A DNA stretch of 64,000 bases from Pelagibacteraceae bacterium AG-422-N09 (lineage in GTDB: Bacteria; Pseudomonadota; Alphaproteobacteria; Pelagibacterales; AG-422-B15). The stretch's first letter is position 1; every line of letters starts with the position of its first letter. The translations under genes and the position numbers were made by a program. Below, piece by piece: positions 52,191 through 60,291 of the stretch. Location: NCBI GenBank assembly GCA_003213515.1, contig QCMV01000004.1, forward strand, positions 33,673 to 97,672, written 5' to 3'. The notes beneath the pieces are model-generated. The model did no database searches and was not told where the DNA came from. It saw only the letters and a program-made list of their open reading frames with translations.

Positions 52191-54014
52191 TCAAGCAGAT
52201 TGATACATGCTTTCAATGATATCGCCGTATTTTTGATTTATGAATTTGCGTTTCAGCTTCATAGTCGGAGTAAGCTCATCGTCTTCAGCTGTTAATTGTA
52301 TATCAATTAATGAGAATTTTTTTACTTGTTCTACAGATGCAAATTTTTTATTTACTCTATTAACCTCATCATCGATTAAGGCAACTATTTCTTCTGATTT
52401 ACAGAGACTTTCAAAATTAGAAAATGGAATGTCATTATCCTGGGCGTGTTTCATCACATTCTCTTCATCTATCATTATTAGACATGACAAAAACTTTCTT
52501 TTATCACCAATTACAACAGCATCTGATATAAATGGACTAAATTTTAATTCATTTTCTATTTCAGATGGAGATATATTTTTTCCGCCAGCTGTAATGATTA
52601 TATCTTTTTTTCTATCTGTAATTTTTAAATTTCCATAATTATCAATTTCACCAACATCTCCTGTATGCAGCCATCCATCAATCAGAGTTTCTTTTGTTTG
52701 TTCAGGCTTATTTAAATAACCACAAAACACACCTGGACCTCTAAATAAAATCTCTCCATCCTGTGCAATTCTTACATCAGAATCATTAACGGCTCGACCA
52801 ACATGTCCTAACTTTATTTCTCTTGAGTAAAATGCAGTTCCAACTCCAGCAGTTTCTGTCATTCCCCATCCTTCTCTCATATCTATACCAAGAGAAAGAT
52901 ACCAATTTATAAGATCAGGAGATATAGGGGCAGCGCCACTTAGTGCGTAACGACAGTTATTCAAACCAAGAAGTTTTTTTATATTTTTTAAAACCAGTTG
53001 ATTACATATCCAATAAGATAATTTCAATGATAAAGGAGGTTCTTTCCCATCAATAAAGTACTCTTTATATTTAGAGCCAACATTTATTGATAATTGATAA
53101 AAGAACTTGCCAATGAAAGTTGCATCTTTCATTAATATCGTAATCGATGAATAAAACTTTTCCCAAATCCTTGGAACTGCAATAAACACTGTTGGAGATA
53201 CCTCCCGAATATTTTCAGGCACAGTATCAATACTTTCTGCAAAATTGACTACTGCCCCTGTTTTTAAAGGGATCATGACTGAAACCGACCGCTCTAATAT
53301 ATGACATAACGGAAGAAACGATAATTGTTCTTCGTGTTCCATTACATCAAAGATATCATATCCAGTATTAATAGAATAAAGCAAGTTTGTGTGATTAATC
53401 ATCGCGCCTTTTGAAGGTCCTGTTGTACCTGACGTGTAAACTAAAATTGCAATGTCATCTGGGCTTACATTATTTGCTAAACTTTCCCAAAGATCAGGGT
53501 TTTCTTGATTAGTTTTTTCGCCAATTTTTAAAAACTCTTCATAGCTAATAACTTGATCATCATGGAAGTCATTTAAACCTTCCATATCATAAACAATAAT
53601 TTTCTTTAATGTAGGACACTCACTTCTTACTTCTAGAATTTTATCAAGCTGTTCTTCATTTTCAGCAAAATAAAATTTGGTCGCGCTATCATTTACTAGA
53701 TAATTAACCTGTGCAGCCGAGTCTGTTGTATACACTCCACTGGAAATTCCTCCAGCACCGATTGTACCCATATCAGTATAAAGCCACTCAGGGTTTCCTT
53801 CACTTGCAATTGAAACCACATTACCTTTTTCTAGTCCTAGAGTGTGAAGAGCAAGACCGGTTAGCTTTGCCTTTTCTCCATAATGAGACCATGAAATTTC
53901 TTGCCAAATACCAAGATCTTTTTCTCGCATGGCAACTCTTTCTCCACGAGATTTAACTGAATCCCAAAAAAGTCTTGGGATTGTATTTATCTCCACATTT
54001 TTTTCTTTTTCCAA
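52191..54014 (-). CDS. Long-chain acyl-CoA ligase (AMP-binding)
   Basis: A 607-residue adenylate-forming enzyme that activates an acid with ATP and CoA. The AMP motif ILVYTSGTTGPSKGAM, the LSGAAPISPDL segment, MREGWGMTET and GWLHTGDVGEID, KITDRKKDIIITAGGKNISP motifs are complete. This ligase subgroup is usually encoded between livF and livK/livH in hydrophobic-acid uptake operons, and here it follows livF with a 28-bp overlap. The start is TTG 54014 or GTG 53996; a GTG start within the livF tail is also possible. Substrate is likely a branched or cyclic acid. Confidence 0.9.
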   Translation of the reverse strand: MEKEKNVEINTIPRLFWDSVKSRGERVAMREKDLGIWQEISWSHYGEKAKLTGLALHTLGLEKGNVVSIASEGNPEWLYTDMGTIGAGGISSGVYTTDSAAQVNYLVNDSATKFYFAENEEQLDKILEVRSECPTLKKIIVYDMEGLNDFHDDQVISYEEFLKIGEKTNQENPDLWESLANNVSPDDIAILVYTSGTTGPSKGAMINHTNLLYSINTGYDIFDVMEHEEQLSFLPLCHILERSVSVMIPLKTGAVVNFAESIDTVPENIREVSPTVFIAVPRIWEKFYSSITILMKDATFIGKFFYQLSINVGSKYKEYFIDGKEPPLSLKLSYWICNQLVLKNIKKLLGLNNCRYALSGAAPISPDLINWYLSLGIDMREGWGMTETAGVGTAFYSREIKLGHVGRAVNDSDVRIAQDGEILFRGPGVFCGYLNKPEQTKETLIDGWLHTGDVGEIDNYGNLKITDRKKDIIITAGGKNISPSEIENELKFSPFISDAVVIGDKRKFLSCLIMIDEENVMKHAQDNDIPFSNFESLCKSEEIVALIDDEVNRVNKKFASVEQVKKFSLIDIQLTAEDDELTPTMKLKRKFINQKYGDIIESMYQSA

Positions 54015-54760
54015 CGTCTCTCTCCTCTTATACCTTCATCTTGCTGTCCAAGATAAAATTCTTTTATATCTTCTTTTTCCAAAAGCTCTTTACTGTTCCC
54101 TTCCATTACAATTCGACCAAGTTCTAACACATAACCAAAGTCGGAATTACTAAGTGCAATATTAGCGTTTTGCTCAACTAAAAGTATTGTAGTTTTTAAT
54201 TCTTTATTTATTCGAATTATAATTTCAAATATTTCCTTAACTAGCTTAGGTGACAACCCTAATGATGGCTCATCTAAAAGCATAATTTCTGGCTTACTCA
54301 TAAGAGCTCGACTGATGCATAACATTTGCTGCTCTCCTCCAGACAGTAAACCAGCTGGTTGGTTCATCCTTTCTTTTAGTATTGGAAAATATTCAAAAAC
54401 TTGTTCAATATCTTTATTTATTTCTTTCTTATCTGATCGTGTATAAGCACCCATTTGAAGATTCTCAATTACGGAACAATAAGGAAATACTTCTCTACCT
54501 TCAGGAGCATGACTCATTCCTAGTCTTAATATTTTATCAGGATCTTTTTTTTGAATTTCACTTCCATTTAAATAAACCTTTCCTTTTCTAGGATCAATTG
54601 CTCCTGATATAGTTTTGAGAATTGTCGTTTTCCCTGCTCCATTAGATCCAAGGATTGTTACAATTGAACCTTGGTTAACTTTAAAGCTGATACCTCTAAT
54701 GGCCATGATTGGCCCATAATAAGTTTCAATATTTTCAACACTTAATAAAGGATTTGACAT
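53987..54760 (-). CDS. livF: Branched-chain/hydrophobic acid ABC transporter ATPase LivF
   Basis: A 257-residue ATPase: Walker A GSNGAGKTT, signature LLSGGEQQMLCISRAL, Walker B IMLLDEPSLGLSP and the switch EQNANIALS. The SHAPEGREVFPYCSVIENLQMGAYTR segment is LivF-specific for the ligase-linked subfamily, and the basic C-terminal tail (RRWKKKKMW) is typical of it. The matching permeases and LivG are encoded at 38.4-41.1 kb on the other strand. It overlaps the ligase gene by 28 bp. Confidence 0.92.
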   Translation of the reverse strand: MSNPLLSVENIETYYGPIMAIRGISFKVNQGSIVTILGSNGAGKTTILKTISGAIDPRKGKVYLNGSEIQKKDPDKILRLGMSHAPEGREVFPYCSVIENLQMGAYTRSDKKEINKDIEQVFEYFPILKERMNQPAGLLSGGEQQMLCISRALMSKPEIMLLDEPSLGLSPKLVKEIFEIIIRINKELKTTILLVEQNANIALSNSDFGYVLELGRIVMEGNSKELLEKEDIKEFYLGQQDEGIRGERRWKKKKMWR

Positions 54761-54800
54761 AATTTACTTTTATATCTTACCGACAATTATGTTAATTAAA

Positions 54801-56603
54801 TTATTCAATATTTTGGCTCAATAACTTTTCAGGTATTGGTATCATCTGATCAAGAAGTATTTGCGCATAAGCTTTGCCTTGAGGGTCGTTTCTAAGACTT
54901 GCTGGCCCGCCACCGCCTAGAACATCATTTAAAATAAAGTTAATAGAATTTGATCCTGGTAAAAAGTATCTCTCAACAGAACCTTCAAGAAAGTCGGCAA
55001 AGCAATCTTTGACAACTTTTTCGTCAAGAAAATTACATATTGCTGGATAAAACTTAGGATCTCTAGCAATTATGCCAATATTTGCTTTATTGCCTTTATC
55101 GCCACTTCGTCCGTAAGCCACTTTAATAAGAGGGACATCAACAAACTTTTCATTTGCCTCATCAAAATCAGGGGCTGTTGTTTTTTGAATACTACTTAAG
55201 TCAAAATTCTCAGATGATGACATCTTTATTTCGCTCTTTGAAGAACCATTATCAATTGTTACGTTCACTTGATCCTTATCAATTAAGAATGAGAATAGCC
55301 TCACAATTGGCGATGGTTTTGGCCGGCCCCCAACAAATCCAGACAAACCTGGTGGAGTTGCAAGCCCTAAGCCAACAGACTCTTTAAGCATAATACCTAC
55401 CGCTCTAATATCTTGATGTTTAGCCGCAAATTTAAGAACCACTTCGCGATTATCCTCATTTGATGATTTCTTACTGTATTGACTGTTATCTCCGATAATC
55501 TCAATACTCGTTTCATCAAAATCGGCAATATTCATCATACGCATTATCATCTTTGACCGCTCGAATATCGCTTCTCCATATGTACGAGCTTTTTTTGCAG
55601 CATCTATACCAACAAATGAACATACATGACCCGCTCTGAAACCATCAGCATATGTAGCGCAAACTTTATACTGATTAGGAGCTGGATAACCTTTTGCTCC
55701 TGAGATTTTTACTTTATCTTTATCTGTTTCTTCAATTTTAACATTTGAAAAATCACAAATAACATCTGGTAAAATATATGCCTGAGGGTCACCTATTTCA
55801 TAAAGCATCTGTTCAGCAACAGTTCCAAAACTTACCATGCCAGTAGAATTTTTTGACTTAGTGCAATCGAAACTGCCATCCTCTGAAACTTCAACAATAG
55901 GATAACCTATTTGATGTAAGTCTTTTGATACTAATTCCCAATCAGTGAAATTGCCTCCTGTACTTTGTGTTCCACATTCAATAATGTGACCAGCTAAACT
56001 GCCTGATGCTAATTTATCAAATTCTTTTTCATTCCATCCAAATGTATAAATACATGCACCTAGTGTCACTGCACTATCAACGCTTCTTCCAGTAATTACT
56101 ATATCAGCTCCACTTTTAAGAGCTTCAGCTATAGGAAATGCACCTAAATATGCATTAATGCTTGCTATTTTGTCCTCAGCAGGAAAAGATTCATCAGAAT
56201 ACATTTCCTTTGTATTCAACTCCGAAAATTTATTCTTTTGACTAATTAAATCATCTCCTAATACAACTGAAACTTTTAAATCCAAATTAAGTTCTTTAAT
56301 TAATTCTCTGATGGCCTCAGCACATGCTTCTGGGTTTACACCTCCAGCATTGCTAAGAATTTTTACGTTTTGATCAGCGATTTGTCGTAAATTTAATTTC
56401 AATACACTTGATACAAAGTCTACGGCATAGCCTTTTGTGGCATCTTTTGTACGAGCCCTTGCCATGATCGACATGGTAATTTCTGCCAGATAATCATAAA
56501 CAATAAAATCAAGATCATTTCCATTCAATAATTGAGGTGTTGCAATTACGGAGTCGCCCCAAAATCCACTTGCGCCGCCAATTTTTATTGATTTTTTTAA
56601 CAC
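54801..56603 (-). CDS. Acyclic terpene utilization AtuA-like protein (DUF1446)
   Basis: A 600-residue protein of the AtuA/DUF1446 family. The N-terminal IKIGGASGFWGDS, the LDFIVYDYLAEITMSIM segment, the VLGDDLI motif and the ADIVITGRSVDSAVTLGACIY segment match the family; the C-terminal AtuA-like ferredoxin-fold domain (from about residue 490: LIKVAYGRSGDKGNKANIGII) is also present. AtuA is required for citronellol/geraniol degradation in Pseudomonas, but its exact reaction is not known. The gene starts at GTG 56603 and lies 40 bp upstream of livF, so it heads a probable 10-kb operon. Confidence 0.85.
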   Translation of the reverse strand: MLKKSIKIGGASGFWGDSVIATPQLLNGNDLDFIVYDYLAEITMSIMARARTKDATKGYAVDFVSSVLKLNLRQIADQNVKILSNAGGVNPEACAEAIRELIKELNLDLKVSVVLGDDLISQKNKFSELNTKEMYSDESFPAEDKIASINAYLGAFPIAEALKSGADIVITGRSVDSAVTLGACIYTFGWNEKEFDKLASGSLAGHIIECGTQSTGGNFTDWELVSKDLHQIGYPIVEVSEDGSFDCTKSKNSTGMVSFGTVAEQMLYEIGDPQAYILPDVICDFSNVKIEETDKDKVKISGAKGYPAPNQYKVCATYADGFRAGHVCSFVGIDAAKKARTYGEAIFERSKMIMRMMNIADFDETSIEIIGDNSQYSKKSSNEDNREVVLKFAAKHQDIRAVGIMLKESVGLGLATPPGLSGFVGGRPKPSPIVRLFSFLIDKDQVNVTIDNGSSKSEIKMSSSENFDLSSIQKTTAPDFDEANEKFVDVPLIKVAYGRSGDKGNKANIGIIARDPKFYPAICNFLDEKVVKDCFADFLEGSVERYFLPGSNSINFILNDVLGGGGPASLRNDPQGKAYAQILLDQMIPIPEKLLSQNIE

Positions 56604-56654
56604 AGCTAGACTATATATATAAATAAGAATAATTTAATTTTTTTTTAAACAACA

Positions 56655-57050
56655 ATGAAAACTGCAATTATAAGGGGCTTTAGAGATTGTTTCAATTTTA
56701 AAGACCGATCGTCTAGATCTGAGATATGGTTTTTTTACTTCTTCAGCCAGATTTGTTTTTTTTTCGCCTATTTAATTGATTTACAATTTAATTTTCTTCT
56801 CTTTCAAATAACTTTTTTTGATATTATCAATCAAATACCACTTCAAATTAATATTGGTCATCTTTTATTTTTCTTATTTCTATTATTTATTATTCCATTA
56901 ATGGCAATGAATGTTAGAAGGTTTCATGACATTAATCTTTCAGGTTGGTGGGCACTAGTATCGTTCATTATTTTTGGATTCATTGCCTGCTTTATAGTAT
57001 GGGCAATAAAAGGTAATGACAATCAAAATAATTATGGTCCCGTACCTTAA
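56655..57050 (+). CDS. DUF805 family membrane protein
   Basis: A 131-residue protein with three to four membrane spans. The FKDRSSRSEIWFFYFFSQICFFFA start, the IIPLMAMNVRRFHDINLSGWW motif (the R-R-x-H-D signature) and the GNDNQNNYGP end are hallmarks of DUF805. The function is unknown. It is divergent from the AtuA-like gene and overlaps the convergent small CxxC protein gene by 4 bp. Confidence 0.88.
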   Translation: MKTAIIRGFRDCFNFKDRSSRSEIWFFYFFSQICFFFAYLIDLQFNFLLFQITFFDIINQIPLQINIGHLLFFLFLLFIIPLMAMNVRRFHDINLSGWWALVSFIIFGFIACFIVWAIKGNDNQNNYGPVP

Positions 57051-57220
57051 TCTTTAGTTTTATTTTTTGCTTTAAACGCTTTCGGACCGCTGCAGCTACT
57101 ACACCCTGAACCTTCATTTAGAACTTCATTTTCAATATCTTTTTCTAACAAACTCAACGTTGCAAGAGCTAATAGAATAAGAATAGGAATGATAATTAAT
57201 AAATTTTTTTTAATTGTCAT
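57047..57220 (-). CDS. Small membrane-anchored CxxC protein (57 residues)
   Basis: An ATG at 57220-57218 opens 57 codons, ending at TAA 57049-57047. A hydrophobic N-terminal anchor (LLIIIPILILLALATL) is followed by an acidic linker and GSGCSSCSGPKAF, a CxxC motif that could bind metal or act in thiol exchange. The start overlaps the flavin reductase stop by 11 bp, so it is translationally coupled to it, and the 3' end overlaps the convergent DUF805 gene. Family unknown. The length and clear segment structure support a real gene. Confidence 0.55.
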   Translation of the reverse strand: MTIKKNLLIIIPILILLALATLSLLEKDIENEVLNEGSGCSSCSGPKAFKAKNKTKD

Positions 57221-57686
57221 TTTTCAAGGTTTGATAATTACTTCTATAATAAATAAGTGGATTTCTATTGTCGTCAATTTTTAAATCTTCTACCTTACCT
57301 ATGACTAAAACGTGATCAGCAATATCAATTTGTTGATAAACCGATAACTCAATGTAACCTAAAGTATTATCAAGAATGATATTATTGCTCGATGATATAG
57401 TATGGTTTGTTTTACTAACTTTTTCAGGATCTTTTGTGGCGAATAAACGTGATATCTCTTCTTGTTCATTTGAAAGAAAATTAATTACAAATGAATTATT
57501 TTTTAAAAAGTCTACGTGGTCGGTTTCAGACTTATAAATATTAAATATAATTAATGGTGGTTTTAAGCTTAAAGATGCAAATGAATTAATTGTAAAGCCA
57601 CTTTTATGCGATGTAGCCACTGCAACTCCCGTTGCAAACGAACCAAATGCTTTTTTTAGAATGTTTTCCTCAAAATCAGCAGTCAT
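57210..57686 (-). CDS. Flavin reductase family protein
   Basis: A 158-residue split-barrel flavin reductase-like protein. FATGVAVATSHKSGFTINSFASLSLKPPLI is the FMN-binding start, and FVINFLSNEQEEISRLFA and DHVLVIGKVEDL complete the fold. Such proteins supply reduced flavin to monooxygenases, perhaps to partners outside this window. The small CxxC protein gene overlaps its 3' end. Confidence 0.85.
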   Translation of the reverse strand: MTADFEENILKKAFGSFATGVAVATSHKSGFTINSFASLSLKPPLIIFNIYKSETDHVDFLKNNSFVINFLSNEQEEISRLFATKDPEKVSKTNHTISSSNNIILDNTLGYIELSVYQQIDIADHVLVIGKVEDLKIDDNRNPLIYYRSNYQTLKNDN

Positions 57687-57699
57687 TTAATTAATTAAT

Positions 57700-58644
57700 T
57701 TAAATTAATACAGAACGAAGCATAGAAACATACCCACTTTTAATTTCTAGATCTTCATTTGTATGTTTCTCTAGTATCATATCATGTGCTTTCTTGAGCT
57801 TATAGCACGGAACAAACATAAATAAATGATGCTCAAGATGATAATTAACATAATATGGAGCAACAAAGGTTCTTTCTATGATATTTGCATACGTCGTTCG
57901 AGCATTATTAAAATCATTTTCAGATTTTACTCCTGCATGTTCAGCAATATTTCTTATTCTTAAAAATAGCTGAAAAAAAGTAAATAGTGGCAATAACCAG
58001 AATGCTAAGTAATACCACCATTGACCCATGAGCCAAAAAATAAAAAATATAATAAGATTTGAAATTAGTATGCCATAAAGAGTATTTCTTGATTCAAAGC
58101 CACTAATTTTTTTTCCATCATTCTTTTTTGTGTCACTTTTAAGCAATGTCTTAAAAATCAACTCATATCTTTGAACAAGTCCTGAAATACCAAAAATATC
58201 TCGAAGTACTTTTCTTAACATGCTCTTTTTTTCAACAGGGAATGGCTTTGATAAACTTAGGTCAGGATCATCTTCTAATTGAGTATTTCTATGATGTGCA
58301 AGGTGATAGTGACGATATCCATATGTATCAGACCATACTGGAAAAGCACAAACCCATTGTGATAAGGAATTATTTAATTTTGAATTATTTGTAATTAGAC
58401 CATGTGCTCCCTCGTGCATTAAAATTGCTAAACCAAGTTGTCTTCCAGCGATGATTAAAACTGCGGCAATAAAAGTAAATATATTCGGGAATATTGAAAA
58501 AATACACACTGATAAAAAAATAATCATCCAAGCATGAATTAGTAATGCAATTCCTTTTAGATCGCTTTTCTCTCTTAAATGATCAATTTGTTCATCTGAA
58601 AGAACTTCATTAGGTTTTAAAAATGGTGTAAATTTTTTATTCAT
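57700..58644 (-). CDS. Fatty acid desaturase family protein
   Basis: The start at ATG 58644 gives 314 residues; an in-frame TTG three bases upstream is less likely. The three His clusters of membrane desaturases are present: HEGAH at about 77-81, HYHLAHH at 112-118 and HLEHH at about 269-273, which together bind two iron ions. Four membrane segments occur in pairs between them. The substrate is unknown; relatives include acyl-lipid desaturases and carotenoid hydroxylase-like proteins. The gene is divergent from the secreted-protein pair and ends 14 bp before the flavin reductase. Confidence 0.85.
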   Translation of the reverse strand: MNKKFTPFLKPNEVLSDEQIDHLREKSDLKGIALLIHAWMIIFLSVCIFSIFPNIFTFIAAVLIIAGRQLGLAILMHEGAHGLITNNSKLNNSLSQWVCAFPVWSDTYGYRHYHLAHHRNTQLEDDPDLSLSKPFPVEKKSMLRKVLRDIFGISGLVQRYELIFKTLLKSDTKKNDGKKISGFESRNTLYGILISNLIIFFIFWLMGQWWYYLAFWLLPLFTFFQLFLRIRNIAEHAGVKSENDFNNARTTYANIIERTFVAPYYVNYHLEHHLFMFVPCYKLKKAHDMILEKHTNEDLEIKSGYVSMLRSVLI

Positions 58645-58746
58645 CAATTTATTTATATATATTTTTTTATTAGTTTTACACTATTTAGAATATGCTAATA
58701 ATTACATATAGTTAGTACTGTTACCAAATTATGAAACTATCTATTA

Positions 58747-58763
58747 ATGATAATATATATCAT
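58747..58763. promoter_or_regulatory. Inverted repeat upstream of the secreted protein pair
   Basis: ATGATA and TATCAT flank ATATA in the 170-bp divergent region between the desaturase and the first secreted protein. It is compatible with an operator, but AT-rich DNA makes such matches common. Confidence 0.3.
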
Positions 58764-58814
58764 GTTTTTGTTATCTAATTCCCATACAATTTAATTGAAT
58801 AAAAGGAGATTTCT

Positions 58815-59531
58815 ATGAAAAAACTTATCAAACAACTTTTAATTGCGCTTACATTTGTTGGTTTTAGTATCACTACAAGTAAGGCATTGGTATTAGATGT
58901 ATACACAATAGACGGTGTAGACACTCAAGCTAAAAGAGCACAAATGGTTGAAGGATTTAACAGCTTTAAAGAAAATGCTGTTAATGGTGGAGCCAAATGG
59001 ATTGATTTTACACTAAATGTTAAGATCAGGGGTGACGGCTATAGAGAACAGTTTACATTTGCTGTAATTTATGAAAATGCGAGCGATATGATGGAAACAC
59101 ACGAAATATTTGCCGCTAATCAACAATGGTTTGATCCATTTGAGTTTGATGCCGAAAGTGCACGTAATGCAATATTTGAAACTCCTCCTGGTGTTGATAT
59201 AGATTATCAGCCAGCGCAACTTGGGCAGACTTTATGGTACTCATTTATTAATGTCACAGATTTACTTAATTTCTTAAATAGAGCCCCACAAATAGCTGGT
59301 GTTTTAGAAGACGCAGGAATGAAAGGTCAATTTGGTATTTTAAATTGTACGCTTTGCCCCGCATCATTAGGAGATACCACACATATGATGTTTCTGACTA
59401 ATGAAAGTGCGACAGCAATGGGTGAAGATCTTGATGCACTAGGCATTGATGAAGCAATCTGGTTCTATCGAAATGTTCGACCTTTTGCTGAGCAAATTGA
59501 TGTCGGAATGAATTCTGTAATCGCTAACTAA
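58815..59531 (+). CDS. Secreted CxxC protein, tandem copy 1
   Basis: A 238-residue protein with a signal peptide (MKKLIKQLLIALTFVGFSITTSKA). The mature part begins LVLDVYTIDGVDT, like VWTIEGA in the second copy, and has two repeats of a similar pattern: residues about 25-125 and 135-235 both include a strand, a helix rich in K/R and a closing W/F strand, as in dimeric ferredoxin-like barrels. A CxxC motif sits in ILNCTLCPASLG. AAAAGGAG precedes the start. Family unknown; similar tandem pairs in marine bacteria are likely, but that is my impression only. Confidence 0.65.
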   Translation: MKKLIKQLLIALTFVGFSITTSKALVLDVYTIDGVDTQAKRAQMVEGFNSFKENAVNGGAKWIDFTLNVKIRGDGYREQFTFAVIYENASDMMETHEIFAANQQWFDPFEFDAESARNAIFETPPGVDIDYQPAQLGQTLWYSFINVTDLLNFLNRAPQIAGVLEDAGMKGQFGILNCTLCPASLGDTTHMMFLTNESATAMGEDLDALGIDEAIWFYRNVRPFAEQIDVGMNSVIAN

Positions 59532-59544
59532 AAAGGAGAAATTT

Positions 59545-60258
59545 ATGAAAAAATTTATCTACATATGGGTATTGGCTTTTAGCTTATTTTCTATAAGTAT
59601 ACTTCCTTCAAAAGCATTTATAATGGATGTTTGGACAATTGAAGGAGCCAATCCAGCCGAGCTAGCAAAAGTAGTTGTAGAATATAGAGAAAAAGCAGCC
59701 GCTGTAGGAGCTAAATATACTCAATTTAGAATGGGACAAAAAGTTAGAGGCGACGGTTCTAATATAACATTTGTATATGGTTACTATGATAGTTACGAAG
59801 ATCAGATGTTTACACAACAACTTTTAACTGAAAATCCTGAACCATTACAGAGTACTTACGGTGCAATGTCAGATGAAGATAGTGGAATAATTATTTCTTC
59901 TGCGACCATGGCGAACAATTCATCTTTAGGCGATGATCCAGCTGCAGGAAATTCAATTGCATATGCTTTCATGGAAATTAAGGATGGGATCAACTTTGCT
60001 CTAAACTTTCCTAAGCTACAAGAAAGATTGGCTGAACAAGGAATGCCGGCAATCATAGATGTATTATACTGCGCAACATGTGGTGCAGATGTGTTGCCCG
60101 CTAATGCTGTTGGATACATTTCAGCCGCAAACCTAACTAATTTAGGTAAAGCCCTTGACATTTACGCGCTTGAGGAAAATCAGCTTTGGTTATTCAGAAA
60201 TATGAATCCTCATATTGAGATGATTGATCAAGGAATATCTGTGATGTTAACAGACTAA
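59545..60258 (+). CDS. Secreted CxxC protein, tandem copy 2
   Basis: A 237-residue protein with a signal peptide (MKKFIYIWVLAFSLFSISILPSKA), homologous to copy 1: FIMDVWTIEGANP start, KVRGDG segment (both), the CxxC motif in LYCATCGADVLP and the closing WLFRNMNPHIEMIDQGI versus WFYRNVRPFAEQIDVGM in copy 1. Thirteen bases separate the genes and AAAAGGAG precedes each, so they are cotranscribed. A hairpin follows the stop. Function unknown. Confidence 0.65.
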   Translation: MKKFIYIWVLAFSLFSISILPSKAFIMDVWTIEGANPAELAKVVVEYREKAAAVGAKYTQFRMGQKVRGDGSNITFVYGYYDSYEDQMFTQQLLTENPEPLQSTYGAMSDEDSGIIISSATMANNSSLGDDPAAGNSIAYAFMEIKDGINFALNFPKLQERLAEQGMPAIIDVLYCATCGADVLPANAVGYISAANLTNLGKALDIYALEENQLWLFRNMNPHIEMIDQGISVMLTD

Positions 60259-60265
60259 TGAGTTT

Positions 60266-60291
60266 ACTTAGCCGTGGAAGCACGGCTAAGT
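60266..60291. terminator. Hairpin after the secreted protein pair, overlapping a convergent stop
   Basis: ACTTAGCCGTG and CACGGCTAAGT pair over 11 bp around loop GAAG. Only a weak T-run follows, so it may be a partial terminator or a transcript-stabilising hairpin. The 3' arm contains the stop codon of the convergent methyltransferase gene. Confidence 0.7.
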
